Origin: Thalassovita sp. | GTDB taxonomy: Bacteria > Pseudomonadota > Alphaproteobacteria > Rhodobacterales > Rhodobacteraceae | Direction of reading: 5' to 3' | Assembly (NCBI RefSeq): GCF_963691685.1 | Contig: NZ_OY829290.1 | Location: 3,038,001 to 3,102,000 of the forward strand | DNA length: 64,000 nt | Shown: in pieces, positions 25,456 through 33,075 of the stretch | How the letters are laid out: every line of letters starts with the position of its first letter | How positions within the stretch are numbered: position 1 is the first letter of the stretch | Program-made: the position numbers and the translations under genes | The notes under the pieces: model-generated | What the model was told of the DNA's origin: nothing | Seen by the model: only the letters and a program-made list of their open reading frames with translations | Databases searched by the model: none

Positions 25456-25459
25456 ACCG

Positions 25460-26047
25460 TCAGACCGACACCGATTTGCGCACCATTTCCCAATACAGCC
25501 CTTCCACCTCATCCACCGACAGGCGGCCGGCGGGGCGGTACCAGGTGGTGACCCCGGTCAGCATCGCAATCACAGCCATGGTGGCGATGCGGATATCAGC
25601 CGGGGCAAACACACCTTCGGCCACGCCATCGCGCAGGATCTCTTCCAATTCAGCCTCATAGCGGCGGCGCAGTTCTTCGATCGCCTCAAAGTTTTCAGGC
25701 GTCAGGTTGCGCAGCTCCATATAGGCGATGAACACCTCATCGGGACGCTTCAGGTGATAGCGGATGTGGAAACGGGCGAAATCCTCCAACCGTTCCAAGG
25801 GACTGGCCGAGGTGTCGCGGTTGGCCCGCTGGTCCAGTAGGTCCTCCATGTGCCGGCGCATCAGGTTGAACAACAGCGCCTGTTTATCGGGCGTGTAGTT
25901 ATAAAGCGCGCCGGCCTGCACCCCAACGTCGCGGGCAATCTGGCGCATGGAGACCGCCGCAAACCCATGTTGCGAAAACAGCCGCAGCGCCGCATCCAGG
26001 ACGCGGGGGCCGGTGATATCAGAGTGGGAGCCTGCGGTTCTTGCCAT
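25460..26047 (-). CDS. TetR/AcrR family transcriptional regulator
   Basis: 195 residues from ATG 26047. The N-terminal helix-turn-helix (VLDAALRLFSQHGFAAVSM, RQIARDVGVQAGALYNY) binds DNA; the helical remainder binds an unknown ligand. A perfect TGAACA-GA-TGTTCA palindrome 16 bases before the start codon is the likely autoregulatory operator. No obvious target enzyme gene is adjacent, since the downstream neighbour is a converging chemoreceptor and the divergent neighbour is a small lipoprotein. Confidence 0.9.
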   Translation of the reverse strand: MARTAGSHSDITGPRVLDAALRLFSQHGFAAVSMRQIARDVGVQAGALYNYTPDKQALLFNLMRRHMEDLLDQRANRDTSASPLERLEDFARFHIRYHLKRPDEVFIAYMELRNLTPENFEAIEELRRRYEAELEEILRDGVAEGVFAPADIRIATMAVIAMLTGVTTWYRPAGRLSVDEVEGLYWEMVRKSVSV

Positions 26048-26062
26048 GGGCGTCACGGTAAC

Positions 26063-26076
26063 TGAACAGATGTTCA
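26063..26076. promoter_or_regulatory. Palindromic operator upstream of the TetR gene
   Basis: TGAACAGATGTTCA is a perfect 6+2+6 inverted repeat, 16 bases upstream of the regulator's ATG and in the gap shared with the divergent lipoprotein gene. Position and symmetry fit a TetR dimer site. Confidence 0.6.
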
Positions 26077-26217
26077 AATCAAAGAGCGAAACGGCAACCC
26101 TCTGCCGATCAGGCGGTTTTAACGACACGATCCGGGCAAGCCCCTTGCCAAGGGCCTATCTGACAGGCAAGACGGGGGCGTCTGTTGCCGCTGCCCTTAA
26201 GTCACATTTGGTCTGCC

Positions 26218-26469
26218 ATGTTTCTTCGCCTGCCTCTTTGCGCCCTTGCCCTGTCGCTGACAGCTGTGGCCTGTAGCCCGATTGAACTGCAGGACCATTC
26301 GACCGCAGCGGCGCGATTGGCCCCCTACCCGTCGCTGGTCCCGATTGAGACCGCACAGGCCGAACATAGCGAAGCCCGCACAGATGAAGACAGCGCCGAA
26401 GCGCTGAGCAGCCGGGCCAAGGCCCTGCGCGCACGGGCCCGGGCACTGGTTGCCCAAAATGGCGGCTAA
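26218..26469 (+). CDS. Small putative lipoprotein
   Basis: 83 residues from ATG 26218. A hydrophobic signal ends in SLTAVACSP, a plausible but not canonical lipobox (Ala rather than Leu at -3). The mature part is helical, with a basic C-terminus (SSRAKALRARARALVAQNGG). No strong ribosome site is visible. It is divergent from the TetR gene, and may be its target. No family recognised. Confidence 0.6.
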   Translation: MFLRLPLCALALSLTAVACSPIELQDHSTAAARLAPYPSLVPIETAQAEHSEARTDEDSAEALSSRAKALRARARALVAQNGG

Positions 26470-26591
26470 ATTGCAACATCCCGGCCGATCCCCCCTGCCC
26501 CATAGGGGCTGATCGGCATTTGCCGCGTTGCACAGCGACGCAAAGCCCGATACATCGCCAAGACGAAGATCTGTCAGTTCAGGAGGGCCAG

Positions 26592-27878
26592 ATGAGCCAA
26601 CCCTTGCGCCTTGGTATTGCAGGGCTCGGCACCGTAGGTGTCGGCGTTGTGAAAATTGTCCGTCAACAGGCTGCCCTACTGACTATGCGAACTGGTCGCG
26701 AGGTGACGATCTCGGCCGTTTCGGCCCGTTCGCGCGGCAAAGATCGCGGTGTGAACCTGGACCACTACGGCTGGGAAGATGATCCGGTCAAACTGGCCAC
26801 CCGTGACGACGTCGACGTTTATGTGGAACTGATGGGCGGCGAAGATGGCCCGGCCAAAGCCTCCATCGAGGCGGCGCTGAAAGCCGGTAAAGATGTGGTC
26901 ACCGCCAACAAGGCGCTCCTGGCCCATCACGGTCAGGCGCTGGCCGAACTGGCCGAGGCCTCAGGGTCGGTCATTCGCTATGAAGCGGCCATCGCCGGTG
27001 GCATCCCGATCATCAAATCGCTGACCGAAGGTCTGGCCGCCAATGAAATCACCCGCGTGATGGGCGTGATGAACGGCACCTGCAACTACATTCTGACCCG
27101 GATGGAAGCCACCGGTCAGGGCTACAACGCCCTATTCGAAGAGGCCGACAAACTGGGCTATCTGGAAGCGGATCCGAACCTGGACGTGGGCGGCATCGAC
27201 GCCGGTCACAAGCTGGCCATCCTGTCGTCACTGGCTTTTGGCACCCAGGTGGATTTCGACGGGGTTGAGCTGGAAGGCATCCAGCGCGTCACCATCGAAG
27301 ACATCCGTCAGGCGGCCGACATGGGCTACCGCATCAAACTGCTGGGCGTCGCCCAGATGAGCGGCCGCGGTCTGGAACAGCGCATGTCGCCCTGTCTGGT
27401 GCCGGCACAAAGCCCACTGGGTCAGCTGGAAGGCGGCACCAATATGGTTGTGGTCGAAGGCTCTGACGTGGGTCAGGTTGTGCTGCGCGGCGCCGGTGCC
27501 GGCGAAGGCCCCACCGCCAGCGCGGTGATGGGAGATGTCTGCGACATCGCCCGCGGCATCCGTTACCCGGTCTTCGGTCAGAAAGCCGACAGCCTGAAAA
27601 GCGCCCCCCGCGCCCAATCCGCCCTGCCCGCACCCTACTACCTGCGTCTGGGGCTGAAGGACAAACCGGGTGCCATGGCCAAAGTGGCCGCTGTGCTGGG
27701 CGAAGCCGGCGTGTCGATCGACCGGATGCGCCAATACGGTCATGAAGATGACAGCGCGCCGGTGCTGATCGTCACCCATAAAACCACCCGCGCCAATCTG
27801 GATGCAGCCCTTGCCGGCATCGAACAGACCGATGTTGTGACCGAGGCACCGGTTGCGCTGCGGATTGAAGCGGTGTGA
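26592..27878 (+). CDS. hom: Homoserine dehydrogenase
   Basis: 428 residues from ATG 26592 after AGGAGGG. The NAD(P)-binding fold begins with GIAGLGTVGVGVVK; the catalytic domain carries NGTCNYILTRME and the conserved KLGYLEADPNLDVGG. A C-terminal ACT domain (from about residue 348, LGLKDKPGAMAKVAAVLGEAG) gives feedback control, typically by threonine. It reduces aspartate semialdehyde to homoserine for threonine and methionine synthesis. recJ follows 72 bases later on the same strand. Confidence 0.97.
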   Translation: MSQPLRLGIAGLGTVGVGVVKIVRQQAALLTMRTGREVTISAVSARSRGKDRGVNLDHYGWEDDPVKLATRDDVDVYVELMGGEDGPAKASIEAALKAGKDVVTANKALLAHHGQALAELAEASGSVIRYEAAIAGGIPIIKSLTEGLAANEITRVMGVMNGTCNYILTRMEATGQGYNALFEEADKLGYLEADPNLDVGGIDAGHKLAILSSLAFGTQVDFDGVELEGIQRVTIEDIRQAADMGYRIKLLGVAQMSGRGLEQRMSPCLVPAQSPLGQLEGGTNMVVVEGSDVGQVVLRGAGAGEGPTASAVMGDVCDIARGIRYPVFGQKADSLKSAPRAQSALPAPYYLRLGLKDKPGAMAKVAAVLGEAGVSIDRMRQYGHEDDSAPVLIVTHKTTRANLDAALAGIEQTDVVTEAPVALRIEAV

Positions 27879-27919
27879 TCTGACCACTTGCGGCGCGACC
27901 GTCGTGGGGGCGTCGCAGA

Positions 27920-27946
27920 TGAGTATTTTTAGAACATTGAAAGGCC
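27920..27946 (+). repeat. Copy of a dispersed GAGTATTT...TGAAAG intergenic repeat
   Basis: GAGTATTTTT followed by AGAACATTGAAAG lies between hom and recJ. Near-identical sequence occurs as an inverted pair at 50572-50620. See the findings for the comparison. Confidence 0.5.
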
Positions 27947-27950
27947 ACTG

Positions 27951-29717
27951 GTGAGCGCTGAGACCCGTGCATTTCTAGGTGTAGAAGCCTCGCTCAACGG
28001 GCGGCGCTGGATTGGTCCCGGGATCGAGGTGGAGCGTCAGGCCGAGTTCATGCGCCAGCAGACCGGCCTACCGATGGCCGTTTGCCAGACCCTGGCGCGG
28101 CGCGGCGTTCCTGCGCATGAGGCACAGGCCTTTCTGGAACCACAGCTGCGCGACTTGCTGCCGGATCCGCAGAAGCTGAAAGATATGGAAGCCGCCGCCG
28201 CGCGGTTCCTGTTGGCCGTCAAACAGCGCCAACGCATTGCAATCTTTGCCGATTACGACGTGGATGGCGGCACCTCCGCCGCGCTGCTGGTCGACTGGCT
28301 GCGCCAGATGGGGCGTCAGGCCACGCTCTATGTTCCAGACCGCATTGATGAAGGTTATGGCCCTAATGAAGCTGCCATGGCGTCGCTGGCGGCGGATCAT
28401 GACCTGATTGTCTGTGTCGATTGCGGCACCCTCAGCCATGAACCGATTGCGGCGGCCAAAGCGGCGGATGTGGTGGTGCTGGATCACCACCTGGGTGGTG
28501 AGACCCTGCCTGATGCCGTGGCCGTGGTGAACCCGAACCGTCAGGATGAGGATGGCGCGCTGGCACATCTGTGCGCGGCGGGCGTTGTTTTCCTGATGCT
28601 GGTTGAGGCCAACCGCCAGATGCGGGCCGAAGGCGCCAAAGGCCCGGATCTGATGGCGATGCTGGATTTGGTGGCGCTGGGAACCGTGGCGGATGTGGCG
28701 CCGCTGATCGGGGTGAACCGGGCGCTGGTGCGTCAGGGGCTGAAGGTCATGGCGCGCCGCGATCGCCCCGGCATCGTGGCGCTGTCTGATGTCAGCCGGA
28801 TGGAACAGGCGCCAAACTCCTACGCTTTGGGCTTCATGCTGGGGCCGCGGGTGAATGCCGGTGGCCGCATCGGCAAGGCGGATCTGGGCGCGCGGCTGCT
28901 GTCCACCGACAACGCGGCTGAGGCGCGCGCCATGGCTGAGCGGCTGGATGAGCTGAACACCGAACGCCGTGACATCGAAAACGCCGTGCGCGCCGCCGCA
29001 TTGGAACAGGCCGAGGACCGTGGGCTGGATCTGCCGCTGGTCTGGGCCGCTGGCGAAGGTTGGCACCCGGGCGTCGTTGGCATCGTCGCCAGCCGCTTGA
29101 AAGAGGCCACCAACCGCCCCGCCATTGTCATCGGCTTTGACGGTGATATCGGCAAAGGCTCCGGCCGTTCGGTCAGCGGTGTTGATCTTGGCGCCTCAAT
29201 CCAGCGGCTGGCCAGTGAGGGGCTGCTGGTCAAAGGCGGCGGCCACAAGATGGCAGCGGGCCTGACGGTGGAACGTGACAAGCTGGAACCGGCAATGAAA
29301 CGGCTGTGCGAATTGCTCGCGAAACAGGGCGCCGGGGACGCCGGCCCTGCCGATCTGAAACTGGACGGCGTGCTGATGCCCGGTGCAGCCACCATCGAGT
29401 TGATCGAACAGATCGAAAAGGCGGGCCCCTTCGGCGCTTCCGCCGCCGCGCCCCGCTATGTGTTCCCGGATGTGGAGATTCGATTCGCCAAACGGGTAGG
29501 CGAAAGCCACCTAAAAATCTCCTTCACCGACGGGCTGGGCGCACGGATCGATGCTATCTGCTTTGGCGCCTTCGACACCCCGCTAGGCGAACGCCTGTCA
29601 AACCACGGCGGCGCCCGGTTCCATCTGGCCGGACGGCTGGAAATAAACAGCTGGGGCGGGCGTCAACAGGTCCAGCTGCGGCTGGAAGATGCAAGCCCGG
29701 CAGAGGCTTTGGGCTAG
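27951..29717 (+). CDS. recJ: Single-stranded-DNA-specific exonuclease RecJ
   Basis: 588 residues from a GTG at 27951. DHH-family motifs are present in order: ADYDVDGGTSAALL near residue 100, VCVDCGT near 158 and LDHHLGG near 178, which together bind the two metal ions. The DHHA1 domain follows (GEGWHPGVVGIVASRL, KGSGRSV, GGGHKMAAG at about 425), then an OB-fold. RecJ degrades 5' single-stranded DNA in recombination and mismatch repair. The gene lies directly after hom. Confidence 0.97.
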   Translation: MSAETRAFLGVEASLNGRRWIGPGIEVERQAEFMRQQTGLPMAVCQTLARRGVPAHEAQAFLEPQLRDLLPDPQKLKDMEAAAARFLLAVKQRQRIAIFADYDVDGGTSAALLVDWLRQMGRQATLYVPDRIDEGYGPNEAAMASLAADHDLIVCVDCGTLSHEPIAAAKAADVVVLDHHLGGETLPDAVAVVNPNRQDEDGALAHLCAAGVVFLMLVEANRQMRAEGAKGPDLMAMLDLVALGTVADVAPLIGVNRALVRQGLKVMARRDRPGIVALSDVSRMEQAPNSYALGFMLGPRVNAGGRIGKADLGARLLSTDNAAEARAMAERLDELNTERRDIENAVRAAALEQAEDRGLDLPLVWAAGEGWHPGVVGIVASRLKEATNRPAIVIGFDGDIGKGSGRSVSGVDLGASIQRLASEGLLVKGGGHKMAAGLTVERDKLEPAMKRLCELLAKQGAGDAGPADLKLDGVLMPGAATIELIEQIEKAGPFGASAAAPRYVFPDVEIRFAKRVGESHLKISFTDGLGARIDAICFGAFDTPLGERLSNHGGARFHLAGRLEINSWGGRQQVQLRLEDASPAEALG

Positions 29718-29752
29718 GCGATAAAAATCGTCACAACGGTGTCATTTTCCGC

Positions 29753-29781
29753 TTGCGCCCCACGCGCAGTTTGCCTAAAAA
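29753..29781 (+). promoter_or_regulatory. Sigma-70-type promoter of tRNA-Glu copy 1
   Basis: -35 TTGCGC (29753-29758), 17-bp spacer, -10 TAAAAA (29776-29781), 19 bases before the tRNA. The same layout is repeated at copies 2 and 3. Confidence 0.6.
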
Positions 29782-29800
29782 CCGCCTCACCAAACGGCTT

Positions 29801-29875
29801 GTCCCGTTCGTCTATCGGTTAGGACGCCAGGTTTTCAACCTGGAAAGAGGGGTTCGATTCCCCTACGGGATGCCA
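29801..29875 (+). tRNA. tRNA-Glu (TTC), copy 1
   Basis: 75 bases including an encoded CCA. The anticodon stem CCAGG/CCTGG encloses the loop TTTTCAA with anticodon TTC; the T arm is GAGGGGTTCGATTCCCCT. The acceptor arm pairs GTCCCGT with ACGGGAT (one G-T pair). Identical in sequence to copies 2 and 3. Confidence 0.95.
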
Positions 29876-30079
29876 TTTTCACCAAAACTTTCGTGAAACA
29901 AAAAAAATCGTGGCCTCGGGCCGCGTTTTTGGCGTTTCAAAGCTCACGCATTTTCAGTATCTTAGAGAACCTACCTGAAAGTATAGGCAGGCTAATCCGA
30001 CTTTGGGTTGCATTTGCTACATTTGCAACCACCAAGCTCTTTTATCCAAATGTAGTTGACTGAAAAAAGTGAGATATAG

Positions 30080-31102
30080 ATGAATACGATTTGTTGTGTA
30101 CTGGAGTGGGAAAACGCTGAGGGGCTGGAGCGAGAGGAGGCCCGGCATTTCCTTGGGGCTCTGATCCAAAAATTGGAGGCGTTTGGCGAAAGCCAGAACC
30201 GCAAAATGGAACTGATGATCATTTTCGATGAAGATGTTCCAAAAGATGACATTGAAGAGGACCTGACCCTGTCAGAGTCAGGCCCTGTTGAGCGGGTGGA
30301 GATCAAACTGCTCTGCGCGCCGGGCACAGGCTATTATGATAAAAAGGGATTGGCGCCTTACTTCACTGAGGCGGATCTGCTGATCTATGCTGACAGCGAT
30401 TGTGCCTATGTTCCGGACTGGCTGGAACAGCACATCACCGCGATTGAGGTCGAGGGCGCATCGGTGTCATCAGGCTACACTCAAGCCCTGGCACCCGCCA
30501 ACCTGATTGAGGAGGTCTGCACCTACGCCTGGTTTTTCCCCAGTGAGGACCCACGCGACCGACTGCATCGCAAAGCCAAAAACAGGTTCTTCGCCAACAA
30601 CTTTGCCGCCAAACGCAGCGTGTTGCTGGATGTGCCCCTGCCCCGGCTGGATGCCTCACGCGGGCATGGTGGGGTCTGGACCAAACGATTGGCAGAACGT
30701 CAGGTAAAACTGGTGAAACTGCCGGGGGCCCGGGCGGATCACAAACAATATGACACCGTTGGTGACATGTTCAAACGGGCGCTCATTCTGGGCCGAGACA
30801 AAGACTTTGGCCTGTTCATCAACGGTGCTGGTCGTGGCAAACGGATCTGGCGGTCCTTTGTGGCGCTGTTTGAAACAACCGTGAAATTTCTGCAGCGGTT
30901 CTTCACCGTGGCCCTGCGCAACACGCCGGTGTGGCACTGGCCTATTGTTTTGGTGCTTGGCCTGGCCTTCCAGTGGATCACAACCGCACGCCAAATGGTC
31001 GCTGCCACCGCCCAGACCTACGCCGAGGAGCAAGAAGGCTACTCAGACCTCGCGGCACGCGCCACCACCAGTATTTGGACCGCCACACCAAGTCCTGCGT
31101 GA
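30080..31102 (+). CDS. Glycosyltransferase-like (GT2-type) membrane-associated protein
   Basis: 340 residues inserted between tRNA-Glu copies 1 and 2. A YADSDCAYVPDWL segment near residue 100 has the acidic DxD-type metal motif of GT-A glycosyltransferases. One or two hydrophobic segments (about 250-275 and 285-310) should anchor the C-terminus in the membrane. Upstream sequence is AT-rich and contains an inverted repeat (GGTTGCA at 30006-30012, TGCAACC at 30024-30030). The ribosome site is weak. The N-terminus is diverged, so the substrate cannot be named. With the second glycosyltransferase at 31613 it suggests surface polysaccharide variation at this locus. Confidence 0.72.
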   Translation: MNTICCVLEWENAEGLEREEARHFLGALIQKLEAFGESQNRKMELMIIFDEDVPKDDIEEDLTLSESGPVERVEIKLLCAPGTGYYDKKGLAPYFTEADLLIYADSDCAYVPDWLEQHITAIEVEGASVSSGYTQALAPANLIEEVCTYAWFFPSEDPRDRLHRKAKNRFFANNFAAKRSVLLDVPLPRLDASRGHGGVWTKRLAERQVKLVKLPGARADHKQYDTVGDMFKRALILGRDKDFGLFINGAGRGKRIWRSFVALFETTVKFLQRFFTVALRNTPVWHWPIVLVLGLAFQWITTARQMVAATAQTYAEEQEGYSDLAARATTSIWTATPSPA

Positions 31103-31214
31103 CGCCACCCCTTCAAAACAACCAGAAAATATCCAGACAAACCACTGAAACAAAACATTTATTACCAATCATAATTACAAACAAAAATACTTCTCAGATT
31201 TTGCCGTTTTCCAC

Positions 31215-31243
31215 TTGCGCCTATCGGGCTGTTTGCCTAAAAC
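31215..31243 (+). promoter_or_regulatory. Sigma-70-type promoter of tRNA-Glu copy 2
   Basis: -35 TTGCGC (31215-31220), 17-bp spacer, -10 TAAAAC (31238-31243), 19 bases before the tRNA. Confidence 0.6.
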
Positions 31244-31262
31244 CTGCCTCACCAAGCGGCTT

Positions 31263-31337
31263 GTCCCGTTCGTCTATCGGTTAGGACGCCAGGTTTTCAA
31301 CCTGGAAAGAGGGGTTCGATTCCCCTACGGGATGCCA
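31263..31337 (+). tRNA. tRNA-Glu (TTC), copy 2
   Basis: Identical 75 bases to copy 1, with encoded CCA and anticodon TTC. About 27 bases of upstream leader are also nearly identical. Confidence 0.95.
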
Positions 31338-31436
31338 TTTCTTCTGAAATGTTGTGACAGCAAATGCTCTGATTTTTCAGGCAACGCTGTTGCGTGCACT
31401 CAATAGAATTAGCTGGATTTTTCCCTGCTTTTGGAC

Positions 31437-31465
31437 TTGCGGCGCCGTGGCAATCCGCCTAAAAC
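31437..31465 (+). promoter_or_regulatory. Sigma-70-type promoter of tRNA-Glu copy 3
   Basis: -35 TTGCGG (31437-31442), 17-bp spacer, -10 TAAAAC (31460-31465), 19 bases before the tRNA. Confidence 0.58.
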
Positions 31466-31484
31466 CCGCCTCACCAAACGGTTT

Positions 31485-31559
31485 GTCCCGTTCGTCTATC
31501 GGTTAGGACGCCAGGTTTTCAACCTGGAAAGAGGGGTTCGATTCCCCTACGGGATGCCA
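31485..31559 (+). tRNA. tRNA-Glu (TTC), copy 3
   Basis: Identical 75 bases to copies 1 and 2, with encoded CCA and anticodon TTC. It converges on the second glycosyltransferase gene. Confidence 0.95.
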
Positions 31560-31612
31560 CTTTCACGATCAGTTTTGAAATTTCGCCACGCCAGCGCTCA
31601 AGCGGCTGAATA

Positions 31613-32626
31613 TCAGCCGCCGTGCGTGGTCTTATAGTGCCGGCTGTGATGCCCCAGTAGCGCCAGGATCCGACCATAAGCAAAGCCAAACGCCCGCAGC
31701 GCCAGCACATAACTGCTCCCGCCGTTAAACAGTGCAGCAATCAGGCGCAGCGTGCCAAGGATAGTTTTGGCCAGCACAAAAAACGCGGACTTCGCGATCA
31801 GTTTAGGGCCGCGCTTGTCGCCATAGCGAATGCGAAAAGACGAGATCGACTGATCCCGCCCACGCCGGAACTGATAGCCGGCGCTGAGGCGTGACAAGGG
31901 GATGTGTTCGTAGACCTTCGCCTCGGCCGTCCAGGCGGTTTGCCCGCCGGCCTGCCGCAAGGCCCGAAAAAACGCCGTGTCGGACCCGCCAGAAAGCCCC
32001 AAACCCTCATCAAACCGCAGGCCTGTTTCCCGCAGGAACTCCAGCTTCGCCAACCAGTTGCTGGTGACAACAGTCGGCGCCTTGTGCCCGTGCCCTTGTA
32101 ACTCCAACCGCTGATTGCTTTCTGCCATGCGCTGGCAACGCGCGCTCAGGCCGTTGAAACACATGCGCTGCGCAGCAGTCAGCGGCTCGGTTGGCTCAAT
32201 CGGAAAATCAGGGCCACCGGTCAGATCCGCGCCAGTTTCCAAATGGTAATCGTAAAGCTTCACCAGCCAGTCGGTCGCGACTTCTTCGTCATCATCGACG
32301 AAGGCCAGATGATCAGCCCCCTGCCCCAGCGCTGCGTCCAGCACTGCGTTCCGCCCAAATGGGATACCAGGGCGGGTTTCAAGAACAGCGGTCGCAGGCA
32401 ACCCGCGCTTTTCCGCAAAATCCTCGACCATTCCACCAATCGTCAGACCAGCATCATTTTCCGCAAAACAAAACGCAACGCGAACACCCTGTGGGATGTC
32501 CATCCGCTCAAGACTGGCCAACAGGCGCGAAAACAGATCGGGACGGCGACGCGTCAACGCACCGACAACAATCAAGGGCTGAGCTGGCACAGCCGCTTCC
32601 GCAGCTGCAGGGGTCATATATTGCAT
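31613..32626 (-). CDS. Family 2 glycosyltransferase
   Basis: 337 residues from ATG 32626 (GTG 32647 is an alternative; neither has a good ribosome site). The GT-A fold starts with IVVGALTRRRPDLF; LAFVDDDEEVATDWL near residue 115 carries the DDD metal motif, and GLGLSGGSDTAFFRAL plus VYEHIP near 230-250 match the acceptor region of GT2 enzymes. A hydrophobic C-terminal stretch (about 280-320) suggests membrane association. It lies beside the tRNA-Glu cluster and is transcribed towards it. Substrate unknown; probable role in surface polysaccharide. Confidence 0.88.
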   Translation of the reverse strand: MQYMTPAAAEAAVPAQPLIVVGALTRRRPDLFSRLLASLERMDIPQGVRVAFCFAENDAGLTIGGMVEDFAEKRGLPATAVLETRPGIPFGRNAVLDAALGQGADHLAFVDDDEEVATDWLVKLYDYHLETGADLTGGPDFPIEPTEPLTAAQRMCFNGLSARCQRMAESNQRLELQGHGHKAPTVVTSNWLAKLEFLRETGLRFDEGLGLSGGSDTAFFRALRQAGGQTAWTAEAKVYEHIPLSRLSAGYQFRRGRDQSISSFRIRYGDKRGPKLIAKSAFFVLAKTILGTLRLIAALFNGGSSYVLALRAFGFAYGRILALLGHHSRHYKTTHGG

Positions 32627-32769
32627 CTCAGACAATCTAAACGCCACTTACTATCTAAGGTAGTCTACAGCGACCGGATAGCAGTCAAAATTAGAAATGA
32701 CAAGCAATCGCTCTCCCTAAACGGCAAAGGCCAAATATCCTATCTACCCAAAGCTTACACGACAGCGCG

Positions 32770-32800
32770 AAATAAGAAAACCGGGCCAAATCCGGCCCGG
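32770..32800 (-). terminator. Terminator of the purA-DUF2842 unit
   Basis: CCGGGCC (32781-32787) pairs with GGCCCGG (32794-32800). On the minus strand it is followed by TTTTCTTATTT, a good T-tract, 27 bases after the DUF2842 stop. Confidence 0.85.
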
Positions 32801-32826
32801 CTGAAATACGCTGATCTGTGCGACAC

Positions 32827-33066
32827 TTAGGAGTGATCCGCCCCATCATCAGGTGCGTTGGGATCGGCCTGGCCGATGCCTTTGAACACTTTCTTCAGCG
32901 GCACAGCCCAAATGACCCCGAGGCCGATGTAGACCATCAGTTCGACCAGAATGGACGGACGGTCCAACAGGCTGACGATGCTCACTGCCGCCACGATATA
33001 GGCCGGCAGCCCCACCAGCAGAACCAGCAGGGACAGTCGGCGACGTGCTTTGTAACTCAGAGCCAT
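32827..33066 (-). CDS. DUF2842 membrane protein
   Basis: 79 residues with two membrane helices (about 11-32 and 40-60), matching DUF2842 (YKARRRLSLLVLLVGLPAY, GLGVIWAVPLKKVFKGIG). Function unknown. It follows purA by nine bases and ends at a shared terminator, so the two are co-transcribed. Confidence 0.88.
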   Translation of the reverse strand: MALSYKARRRLSLLVLLVGLPAYIVAAVSIVSLLDRPSILVELMVYIGLGVIWAVPLKKVFKGIGQADPNAPDDGADHS

Positions 33067-33075
33067 GAGGGGTAC

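Noticed and set aside
29753..31559. Genomic island integrated by an integrase at tRNA-Glu
   Set aside because: No integrase, no excision genes and no phage genes are seen; the repeats cover promoter plus whole tRNA, not a 3'-end attachment core.
29801..31559. CRISPR-like repeat array
   Set aside because: The repeats are full tRNA genes with long irregular spacing.
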